Source: Baffinella frigidus (lineage: Eukaryota; Cryptophyceae; Cryptomonadales; Baffinellaceae). From it: 10,811 bases of DNA. Positions 9,801 to 10,811 of the stretch are shown here, in pieces (the stretch's first letter is position 1; each line of letters starts with the position of its first letter). Position numbers and translations under genes: made by a program. The notes under the pieces were generated by a model. The model searched no databases. It saw nothing but the letters and a program-made list of their open reading frames with translations, and had not been told where the DNA came from. The DNA lies in assembly GCA_026770585.1 (NCBI GenBank), contig MU646395.1:158564-169374 (forward strand), read 5' to 3'.

Positions 9801-10601
9801 ACAACGACAAGCACGAGGCGCGCGACTCTCTCTCTCTCTCGCTCTCGCTCTCGCACTTTCTCTCTCTCTCTCGCACTCTCTCTCTCTCTCACACTCTCTC
9901 TCTCTCGCACTCTCTCTCGCACTCTCTCTCTCGCACTCTCTCTCTCTCGCACTCTCTCTCTCTCTCTCGCACTCTCTCTCTCTCTCGCTCTCTCGCACAC
10001 ACACACACACTGCCTCTCTCACACACACATTCTCTCTCACGCAGGCTACTGGGACGGTACAACGACAAGCATGAGGCGCGCGACAAAATCGAGATGTTCA
10101 TGCGCATCCTCTCGGTACCCAAACCCGAAACCCGAAACCCTGAAACGCCAATCCCTGAACCGTGAACCCGACACCCTAAACCTTACACCCTAAACCCTAA
10201 ACCCAAAACCCCCAAAACCCAAAACCCAAAACCCAAAACCCAAAACCCCAAACCCTCCCCCCAGGTGTCCAACACGGTGGTCCCGGAGGGTGACCCTGCC
10301 AACCCGAAAGCGCCGATCTACCAAACCCACAAACCACAAACCACAAACCACAAACCACAAAACCCTATCCTCAGGTGTCCCACACGGTGGTCCCGGAGGG
10401 TGACCCGGCCAACCCGAAAGCGCTCATCTACCAAAACACAAAACCACAAACCACAAACCACAAACCACAAACCACAAACCAAAAAAAAACCAAACCCCCA
10501 AACCCCCAAACCCTATCCTCAGGTGTCCCACACGGTGGTTCCGGAAGGCGATCCGGCCGATCCGAAAGCGCTGATTTACCAAGCGGAGTCGCCTGACGAA
10601 G
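2863..10601 (+). CDS. P4-type ATPase (phospholipid flippase), 5' part, 12 exons
   Basis: Membrane pump of the P4-ATPase family, which moves phospholipids from the outer to the inner leaflet using ATP, usually with a CDC50-type beta subunit. My model joins 2863-3385, 3596-3822, 4481-4582/4584, 5532-5617, 6515-6653, 7778-7833, 7986-8061, 8324-8367, 8637-8709, 9213-9289, 10045-10114 and 10523-10601, about 518 residues. In order it shows [18 protein letters not shown] before TM1 (about residues 60-76), TM2 (84-101), DGET of the A domain (174-177), TM3, [16 protein letters not shown] in TM4 (PISL is typical of P4 pumps), [10 protein letters not shown] with the phosphorylated Asp near residue 395, VMEFRKC, and YQAESPDEG at the start of the N domain. 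Family members are about 1100-1300 residues, so the P-domain end and TM5-10 lie beyond the window. Intron phases fit at all junctions except exon 3/4. Family call is certain; the subclass is not resolved. Confidence 0.95.
3386..3595 (+). repeat. intron 1: degenerate CCCTAAA heptamer array, GC-AG boundaries
   Basis: The 210-bp intron is almost wholly CCCTAAA-type heptamers with point variants (CCCCAAA, CGCCAAA, CCTCAAA). It begins GCGAGACC and the following exon begins GCGAAACC, so an eight-base sequence (one mismatch) is repeated at both intron ends. A short ATTAA interruption lies near 3430. It ends CAACGCAG. Confidence 0.88.
3596..3822 (+). CDS. P4-ATPase exon 2: rest of A domain
   Basis: Starts after CGCAG at 3595, completing the Gly of DGET, and continues [12 protein letters not shown], then [19 protein letters not shown] and [29 protein letters not shown] is a conserved P4-ATPase stretch before the SKIMMN segment. 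227 nt, ending in phase 0 at CAG before the donor GTTTCC. No internal stop; strongly GC-biased third positions. Confidence 0.95.
3823..4162 (+). repeat. intron 2, 5' part: degenerate CCCTAAA/CCCCTAA/CCTTGAA repeats
   Basis: After the donor GTTTCCTTCACTTTCAACCCC the sequence is low-complexity C-rich heptamer material to about 4155 (CCCTTAA, CCTTGAA, CCCTAAC, CCCCAAA, CCCCAAG units). It is interrupted at about 3888-3919 by a relic of the exon 2 end. Confidence 0.85.
3888..3919 (+). pseudogene. relic of the exon 2 3' end
   Basis: The sequence AACACTGTGGGTCGCGAC followed by CTTGTTGCCCAGG resembles the last 25-30 bases of exon 2 (AACACCGTGTGGGCGC, TTGGCCAGGT) with small indels. It sits in heptamer repeats about 70 bp downstream of the real exon end. 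Judged by eye; too short to be certain alone, but it fits the pattern seen at later exons. Confidence 0.5.
4163..4192 (+). pseudogene. exon 3 ghost copy a (broken)
   Basis: Follows an intact acceptor (GGCGCAG) and reads V-I-Y-T-G-P-E like exon 3. It has lost three bases, turning GAGAGCAAG into GAGTAAG and giving an in-frame TAA. Homology ends at GATCAT; what follows (to about 4290) is AT-richer unrelated sequence including TTTATATATC. Confidence 0.8.
4298..4360 (+). pseudogene. exon 3 ghost copy b (3' part lost at a foldback element)
   Basis: A nearly exact copy of the first 60 or so bases of exon 3 after the acceptor [27 protein letters not shown] with mostly synonymous differences. Homology stops at GTCAAG, exactly where a hairpin element begins. 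Reading on goes into the element and reaches TAG near 4424. The synonymous pattern suggests it was under coding constraint, or was copied recently, before interruption. Confidence 0.85.
4353..4452. mobile_element. foldback (MITE-like) element in exon 3 copy b
   Basis: Inverted arms 4371-4389 and 4420-4438 match at 18 of 19 bases (CAACGAAAATTACTACACA against its reverse complement) around a 30-bp loop. Weaker pairing extends outward to about 4353 and 4452 (AAGTGCTTTTCT versus AGAAAGCGTTTC). AT-rich compared with its surroundings. No open frame. A clear target duplication is not visible. Confidence 0.75.
4481..4584 (+). CDS. P4-ATPase exon 3: A domain end to TM3 entry
   Basis: Starts after GCTTGCAG and reads [20 protein letters not shown], then [14 protein letters not shown]. 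This is the conserved segment linking the A domain to TM3 ([10 protein letters not shown]...KrSniE). It is the only one of three tandem copies that reaches the exon end. The 3' edge is uncertain: a GT donor at 4585 leaves two extra bases (CC) that do not fit exon 4 unless the intron ends CA|G, giving N-P-L-G; ending at 4582 gives N-L-G but no GT. Confidence 0.88.
4585..4747 (+). repeat. heptamer array, mainly (CCCTACA)n
   Basis: Starts in CCCTAGA/CCCTGAA variants and becomes a nearly perfect CCCTACA array from about 4667 to 4745 (roughly 11 units). It ends in ACACCAG, a usable acceptor for the exon 4 ghost that follows. Translation of such arrays gives spurious open frames rich in LHPTPYT. 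Confidence 0.92.
4748..4795 (+). pseudogene. exon 4 ghost 1
   Basis: After ACACCAG the sequence CTGGGGATACCTGGTGGTAC, then AGTCCGCATGGTCC, matches the ghost at 5221 with an internal deletion. Through that copy it relates to the start of exon 4 (LGILALYLV). It is decayed past coding use. Confidence 0.6.
4855..5055. mobile_element. 201-bp foldback (MITE-like) element with AGTT target duplication
   Basis: Long imperfect inverted arms: about 4855-4905 pairs with about 5006-5055. The left arm runs TCATAG, GACGCCTTCGT, AATGGCTCCAAGCCC, GTAC; the right arm is the reverse complement with few mismatches (GTAC, GGGCTTGGAGCCATT, ACGAAGGCGTC, CTATAA). Pairing continues weakly inward (GGGACACGACC / GGTCTTGTCCC). 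AGTT occurs on both flanks (4851-4854 and 5056-5059). Removing element plus one AGTT restores CCACC-AGTT-GGGGATCC, the same acceptor/exon 4 start seen in other copies. That is good evidence for true insertion. No open frame, so non-autonomous. Confidence 0.85.
5056..5150 (+). pseudogene. exon 4 ghost 2 (split by the foldback element)
   Basis: Reads AGTTGGGGATCCTGGTGCTG then TACCC, matching the exon 4 start (TTGGGCATCTTGGCGCTGTACC). Further on, CCGCATGGTCCGAATTC at about 5125 matches the tail of ghost 1. The acceptor AG/TT is interrupted by the 201-bp element. Confidence 0.65.
5159..5220 (+). repeat. mixed heptamer repeats before exon 4 ghost 3
   Basis: ACACTGA, CCCTAAT and CACCCCC-type units, low complexity, ending CCACAAG before the ghost. 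Confidence 0.7.
5221..5275 (+). pseudogene. exon 4 ghost 3
   Basis: CTGGGGATCCAGGCGCTGTA then CCTGGTGGTACAGTCCGCATC; the first half aligns with exon 4 (LGIxALYLV). The second half diverges from exon 4 but is shared with ghost 1, so these two share a later common copy. Confidence 0.65.
5276..5433 (+). repeat. heptamer arrays (CCCTGGA)n, CCATACACCCTGGA, (CCCTGAA)n
   Basis: Three consecutive blocks with different unit sequence but the same period of 7: CCCTGGA at about 5297-5325, a 14-bp double unit CCATACACCCTGGA repeated about three times to 5360, then about nine CCCTGAA units to about 5425. Ends ACGCAG at 5433. The complementary strand gives spurious open frames rich in GSGFRVQ. Confidence 0.93.
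5434..5473 (+). pseudogene. exon 4 ghost 4 (5' half)
   Basis: After an intact acceptor ACGCAG it reads [13 protein letters not shown] in the exon 4 frame, then runs into CTCTAAACCC heptamers. One Tyr-to-His and one Gly-to-Pro change against the intact copy. No donor is left. Confidence 0.8.
5532..5617 (+). CDS. P4-ATPase exon 4: TM3
   Basis: Best of at least six copies: acceptor CCACCAG, full open frame [17 protein letters not shown] then [11 protein letters not shown](W), and donor GTACGC at 5618 splitting the Trp codon (TG|G) so that exon 5 continues Y-I-P-Y. Hydrophobic residues over about 21 positions form TM3. 86 nt, ends in phase 2. The intron starts GTACGCC and the next exon starts GTACATC, a shared five-base edge. 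Confidence 0.88.
5631..5790 (+). repeat. (CCCTACA)n, exon 4 end relic, and inverted TGTAGGG block
   Basis: Forward CCCTACA units to about 5668. Then GGACGCCTGGTACG at about 5697-5710, which repeats the last bases of exon 4. Then at about 5739-5775 the heptamers switch strand (TTGAGGG, TGTAGGG, TGTAGGG, TGCAGG). ACACCCT..AGGGTGT can pair across the switch. Confidence 0.8.
5791..5876 (+). pseudogene. exon 4 copy 6: intact frame, acceptor lost
   Basis: Full-length copy with open frame ([29 protein letters not shown]) and the same donor context GG|TACC. The base pair before it is GG instead of AG (CCACCGG), so the normal acceptor is gone. Changes from the active exon are few and conservative (I to V, V to I, Y to H, R to K). 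Either a recent copy or an exon that was used until the acceptor was lost. Confidence 0.8.
5881..6119 (+). repeat. degenerate CCCTAAA/CCCGAAA/CCCCAAA repeats around exon 4 ghost 7
   Basis: C-rich heptamer variants (CCCGAAA, CCCTGAA, CCCTACA, CCCTAAT) on both sides of the ghost, ending ACCCTAG just before the first exon 5 ghost. Confidence 0.8.
5985..6027 (+). pseudogene. exon 4 ghost 7 (3' half)
   Basis: ATCCGGATGGCAATATGGGT then CTCCAACTGCAACGACGCGTGG reads [14 protein letters not shown], aligning with [14 protein letters not shown] of exon 4. It ends straight into CTAAACCC heptamers. Confidence 0.8.
6120..6172 (+). pseudogene. exon 5 ghost 1
   Basis: After CCCTAG it reads (W)[15 protein letters not shown] then TGA. 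It matches the first third of exon 5 nearly base for base, then passes into GAACCCTGCACCC heptamers. Confidence 0.85.
6206..6280 (+). repeat. three short direct copies of the dispersed GAGCGAGGTACCCCTG core
   Basis: GAG(A/C)GAGGTACCCCTGTAC-like units at about 6209-6226, 6240-6257 and 6260-6278. The same core, on the opposite strand, is the terminus of the foldback elements at 171-258 and 565-679. This is a dispersed repeat family present both upstream of and inside the flippase gene. Confidence 0.8.
6333..6349 (+). pseudogene. exon 5 ghost 2 (start only)
   Basis: ACCGCAG|GTACATCCCAGGATGG: acceptor plus the first ten or so bases of exon 5, then unrelated sequence and a short G-strand heptamer run (TTAGGGTTGAGGGTCCAGG). 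Confidence 0.55.
6390..6488 (+). repeat. 33-bp (11-codon) tandem repeat derived from exon 5, three units
   Basis: GACCACGGC recurs at 6390, 6423 and 6456, exactly 33 bp apart. The unit (GACCACGG, GGACTCGGCGG, TATAGACC) resembles GACCACGGGGCCGGAGACTC in exon 5. It is therefore a minisatellite grown from a piece of the exon coding [11 protein letters not shown]. Confidence 0.8.
6515..6653 (+). CDS. P4-ATPase exon 5: TM3-TM4 loop and TM4 with PISL
   Basis: Acceptor CGACCAG, first base completes Trp, then [38 protein letters not shown] and [22 protein letters not shown] is the TM4 signature of P4 flippases; the PISL motif lies on the lipid path. 139 nt, phase 0 end at CAG before donor GTGCCT. 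This is the only complete copy among at least four partial ones. Confidence 0.95.
6664..6812 (+). repeat. (AG)n / (GT)n microsatellite
   Basis: Alternating blocks of AGAGAG and GTGTGT separated by single GGGAG steps, ending in a pure AG run directly joined to a partial exon 5 copy. Confidence 0.97.
6813..6873 (+). pseudogene. partial exon 5 copy: TM4 only
   Basis: Directly after the AG run, C-TTC-ATC... reads [20 protein letters not shown] with donor GTGCCC kept. Differences from exon 5 are S to L, V to I and silent changes. If AG at 6811-6812 were used as acceptor from the exon 4 donor, the frame would hold (TG|C). The product would lack the TM3-TM4 loop and the first part of TM4, so I treat it as a ghost. 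Confidence 0.8.
6874..7436. other. intron 5 interior: GC-rich sequence without recognisable gene
   Basis: Unlike other introns this is mostly not heptamers. It holds a 28-bp-spaced duplication of CGGTCATCCTACACGGG (6911 and 6940) and a 17-bp tandem pair GGTGTTGCACATCAGCC (7355-7371, 7372-7388). Open frames occur on both strands (the longest 7001-7573, -), but none resembles a known family and all have the look of GC-rich chance frames. It could be an older insertion. Confidence 0.5.
7440..7500 (+). pseudogene. exon 6 ghost 1 (in-frame TGA)
   Basis: After GGCAG it reads [11 protein letters not shown][14 protein letters not shown]. It matches exon 6 base for base up to GAA, where ACA has become TGA. 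It continues past the exon 6 donor position into R-T-T-N, which is coded by exon 7 in the active gene. This copy may therefore come from a state before intron 6 existed. Confidence 0.85.
7571..7636 (+). repeat. (CCCCTAA)n heptamer array
   Basis: About nine units of ACCCCTA with one CTCCTAA variant, ending TAACCCAG, which forms an acceptor for the next exon 6 ghost. Confidence 0.95.
7639..7672 (+). pseudogene. exon 6 ghost 2 (decayed)
   Basis: After CCCAG, ATCAACCGGTGGAGATTTGG then TCACGTACCACG aligns with ATCAACTGGGACATCGACATGTACCAC at most positions with small indels. A 19-bp tandem pair (ATGGGCTCATAACCTCTGA at 7729 and its near copy at 7748) lies between it and the true exon. Confidence 0.6.
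7778..7833 (+). CDS. P4-ATPase exon 6: after TM4
   Basis: 56-nt exon after GTTACGCAG coding [18 protein letters not shown](R). Ends phase 2 at CG|GTAGAC. In P4 pumps TM4 is followed by this D-x-x-M-Y...T-x-T-P-A...R-T-x-N-L-N-E-E-L-G run, so the join to exons 5 and 7 is well supported. Confidence 0.93.
7834..7985 (+). repeat. intron 6: degenerate CCCTAAA and ACACTAA heptamers
   Basis: Units CCCTAAA, CCCCAAA, ACACGAA, ACACTAA with AT-richer variants near 7920-7950. It ends CCAAACCAG. Confidence 0.85.
7986..8061 (+). CDS. P4-ATPase exon 7: phosphorylation site
   Basis: Completes Arg, then [25 protein letters not shown]. The Asp of DKTGT (codon 8035-8037) is the residue phosphorylated in the catalytic cycle of all P-type ATPases, so the pump is expected to be active. 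76 nt, phase 0 end before donor GTGCGA. I see no second copy of this exon. Confidence 0.97.
8062..8323. repeat. intron 7: heptamers plus a short unassigned segment
   Basis: CCCTCAA/CCCTGAA-like units at both ends. Between about 8108 and 8200 there is a non-repeat stretch containing two copies of AAGTCTGT (8139, 8192) that I cannot assign. Ends AACACAG. Confidence 0.7.
8324..8367 (+). CDS. P4-ATPase exon 8: 44-nt mini-exon
   Basis: [14 protein letters not shown](G), the conserved segment directly after DKTGTLTQN in flippases. Donor GTTCGA at 8368 in phase 2; the next exon starts GTTCGG, so five bases are shared at the intron's two ends. Very short for an exon, but the peptide is unmistakable. 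Confidence 0.93.
8368..8636 (+). repeat. intron 8: CCCTAAA, ACACCAA and CCCTAAT heptamer blocks
   Basis: Consecutive blocks: CCCTAAA (about 8373-8410), ACACCAA (about 8410-8460), CCCTAAT (about 8480-8527), then ACACTAA and AACCCCC variants. Sharp unit changes with constant period 7. Ends CGGACCAG. Confidence 0.93.
8637..8709 (+). CDS. P4-ATPase exon 9: P-domain to N-domain link
   Basis: Completes Gly, then [24 protein letters not shown]; phase 0 end at CAG before donor GTGTCT. GTTEIG after YG is common in flippases; [13 protein letters not shown] is a variable linker. The second half is repeated three more times downstream, once with stop, twice intact. Confidence 0.9.
8770..8808 (+). pseudogene. 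exon 9 partial copy 2 (ends in TAG)
   Basis: 39 nt reading [12 protein letters not shown] then TAG where the exon has CAG. No AG acceptor in front (GTCCACCTGCGG). The flanking intron start is also copied in altered form (GTTCGTTTGGGG). Confidence 0.8.
8896..8934 (+). pseudogene. exon 9 partial copy 3 (intact 39-nt frame)
   Basis: [13 protein letters not shown] with AAG in front and CAG|GTGCAT behind. 39 nt, phase 0 at both ends, so inclusion after exon 9 would add 13 residues without shifting frame. Could be an optional exon rather than a ghost. Confidence 0.7.
9022..9060 (+). pseudogene. exon 9 partial copy 4 (intact 39-nt frame)
   Basis: [13 protein letters not shown] again, with silent differences (CGC, GGA, GGG), AAG in front and CAG|GTGCAC behind. 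Same 0-0 phase. Silent changes only against copy 3 fit either selection or recent origin. Confidence 0.7.
9213..9289 (+). CDS. P4-ATPase exon 10
   Basis: Acceptor TGAAG, then [25 protein letters not shown](R); donor GTGAGA at 9290, phase 2. The F-x-D-x-x-L-L pattern formed with exon 11 is conserved before the N domain of flippases. Two downstream near-identical copies lack the first two codons and this acceptor. Confidence 0.9.
9298..9566 (+). repeat. (ACACTAC)n and (CCCTAAT)n arrays in the exon 10 tandem
   Basis: Each exon 10 unit is followed by CCCTGAA, GACACTGG, then (ACACTAC)n and (CCCTAAT)n before the next copy. Five to six ACACTAC units in each; two versus five CCCTAAT units, which explains the 167 versus 181 bp spacing. 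Confidence 0.93.
9386..9456 (+). pseudogene. exon 10 copy 2
   Basis: [23 protein letters not shown](R) with donor and first intron bases (GTGAGACTACTCCCTGAA) copied too. It joins CCCTAATC heptamers at GCGGAG, so the original acceptor is missing. GAG at its start could serve as a weak AG acceptor and would keep frame (phase 0). Confidence 0.8.
9567..9637 (+). pseudogene. exon 10 copy 3
   Basis: Same truncated start and same E-to-D change as copy 2. One region differs (CGGGTCCCT in place of CGGGATCCT, giving Val for Asp... then Pro kept). Donor CGGTGAGA kept, then sequence diverges. Copies 2 and 3 form a recent tandem pair 181 bp apart. Confidence 0.8.
9638..9786 (+). repeat. mixed repeats before exon 11 copy 1
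   Basis: CCGAAAC and CCCTAAA variants with a partly repeated TGCTCCCAACCGAAACC, ending ACCCTTAG, which can act as an acceptor for the truncated exon 11 copy. Confidence 0.65.
9787..9826 (+). pseudogene. exon 11 copy 1 (5' half only)
   Basis: [13 protein letters not shown] identical in protein to the start of exon 11, one silent change (CAC/CAT). It is cut off by the CT microsatellite at 9827 and has no donor. Confidence 0.9.
9827..10042 (+). repeat. (CT)n microsatellite with CGCA interruptions
   Basis: About 215 bp of CTCTCT with regularly placed TCGCAC and some CACACA. It ends TCTCTCTCACGCAG, so it serves as an extremely long pyrimidine tract for the exon 11 acceptor. The complement gives spurious frames rich in RERE. 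Confidence 0.97.
10045..10114 (+). CDS. P4-ATPase exon 11
   Basis: Acceptor ACGCAG, completes Arg, then [23 protein letters not shown]; donor GTACCC at 10115, phase 0. The pattern [14 protein letters not shown] formed with exon 12 corresponds to the family's F-F-x-x-L-A-x-C-H-T-V-x-P-E. Confidence 0.93.
10115..10264 (+). repeat. CCCGAAA, CCCTAAA and (CCCAAAA)n heptamers
   Basis: Intron 11 first part, ending in about six CCCAAAA units and CCCCCCAG. Confidence 0.9.
10265..10324 (+). pseudogene. exon 12 copy 1 (3' end lost)
   Basis: [20 protein letters not shown] after acceptor CCCAG. It stops at TACCAA and continues without a donor as ACCCACAAACCACAA heptamers. Asn replaces the conserved His of HTVVPE. 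Confidence 0.85.
10325..10374 (+). repeat. (ACCACAA)n heptamers
   Basis: About five units grown directly from the exon 12 copy end TACCAA, then CCCTATCCTCAG. Confidence 0.93.
10375..10434 (+). pseudogene. exon 12 copy 2 (3' end lost)
   Basis: [20 protein letters not shown] after acceptor CCTCAG. Again stops at TACCAA and passes into ACCACAA heptamers without a donor. Confidence 0.85.
10435..10522 (+). repeat. (ACCACAA)n heptamers with A-run
   Basis: About six units, a short A9 run, CCCCCAA units, then the same CCCTATCCTCAG 3' end as the preceding copy. Array plus exon start were thus duplicated as a block. Confidence 0.93.
10523..10601 (+). CDS. P4-ATPase exon 12: start of N domain (SPDEG)
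   Basis: [26 protein letters not shown](G). The Y-Q-A-x-S-P-D-E motif is diagnostic for P4 pumps at the nucleotide-binding domain. Donor GTCCAG at 10602 in phase 1. Only this one of three copies continues past YQ. The following exons lie outside the window. Confidence 0.93.
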
Positions 10602-10717
10602 GTCCAGCCCCCAACACCCTATAACCCTAACCCCAAACACCCCCACACCCTAACCCCTCAACCCCAGACATTGAACTCTACAACATAATCATAATCATAA
10701 ACATGAACACAAACATT
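10602..10717 (+). repeat. intron 12 start: CCCTAAC/CCCCAAA variants
   Basis: Decayed heptamers to about 10670, then AT-rich CATAATCATAATCATAAAC leading into the ATAAC array. Confidence 0.7.
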
Positions 10718-10811
10718 AACATAACATAACATAACATAACATAACATAACATAACATAACATAACATAACATAACATAACATAACATAACATAACATAAC
10801 ATAACATAACA
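10718..10811 (+). repeat. (ATAAC)n pentamer array, runs off the window
   Basis: About 18 perfect ATAAC units to the last base. It is the only long array in the gene with period 5 rather than 7 (apart from the dinucleotide tracts). Confidence 0.97.

Noticed and set aside
9783-10122. Minus-strand frames rich in RERESARE
   Set aside because: Translation of the CT microsatellite; the plus strand has exon 11 here.
2863-10601. The whole flippase locus as a dead pseudogene
   Set aside because: One intact copy of every exon exists with catalytic motifs DGET, PISL, DKTGT and SPDEG unchanged and consistent phases at ten of eleven junctions. Only the exon 3/4 junction raises doubt.
3386-10811. CRISPR-like repeat/spacer arrays
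   Set aside because: Units are 5-7 bp with no unique spacers; the larger repeats are exon copies.

Overview
The window looks like nuclear DNA of a microbial eukaryote, most likely an alga or related protist. Reasons: one protein is spread over many short GC-rich exons with mostly GT-AG introns; the introns are built from plant/algal-type telomere-like heptamers (CCCTAAA and variants); there are several foldback elements and no bacterial operon structure. I cannot name the species. A pyramimonadalean green alga or a dinoflagellate are guesses made from the style of the repeats only.

Layout. 1-1486: non-coding DNA with several hairpin/foldback elements, some sharing a terminal core (GTACAGGGGTACC then TCGCTCATAAGAAAC). 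1487-1507: a short polylinker-like string marking a change in composition. 1517-1702 (- strand): one clear GC3-rich coding exon of an unrecognised small protein, directly after a splice acceptor. 1703-2862: GC-rich, probably the intergenic/5' region between two divergent genes. 2863-10601 (+ strand): the N-terminal half (about 518 residues, 12 exons) of a P4-type ATPase (phospholipid flippase). It carries TM1-TM2, the A-domain DGET motif, TM3-TM4 with PISL, the DKTGT phosphorylation motif and the start of the N domain (SPDEG). The gene runs off the right edge; the window ends inside an intron in an (ATAAC)n array.

The striking part is the intron structure. Nearly every intron holds one or more decayed or near-intact copies of the adjacent exon, and almost all remaining intron sequence is heptamer arrays. 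At least ten unit variants occur (CCCTAAA, CCCTACA, CCCTGAA, CCCTGGA, CCCCTAA, CCCTAAT, ACACCAA, ACACTAC, CCCAAAA, ACCACAA), all with period 7. Several introns begin with the same bases as the exon that follows them, and arrays often start where an exon (or exon copy) happens to read ACC or CCC. This suggests introns that arose or grew by tandem duplication of exon edges and were filled by telomere-like repeat synthesis or slippage. A 201-bp foldback element with an AGTT target duplication sits at the splice acceptor of one exon ghost.
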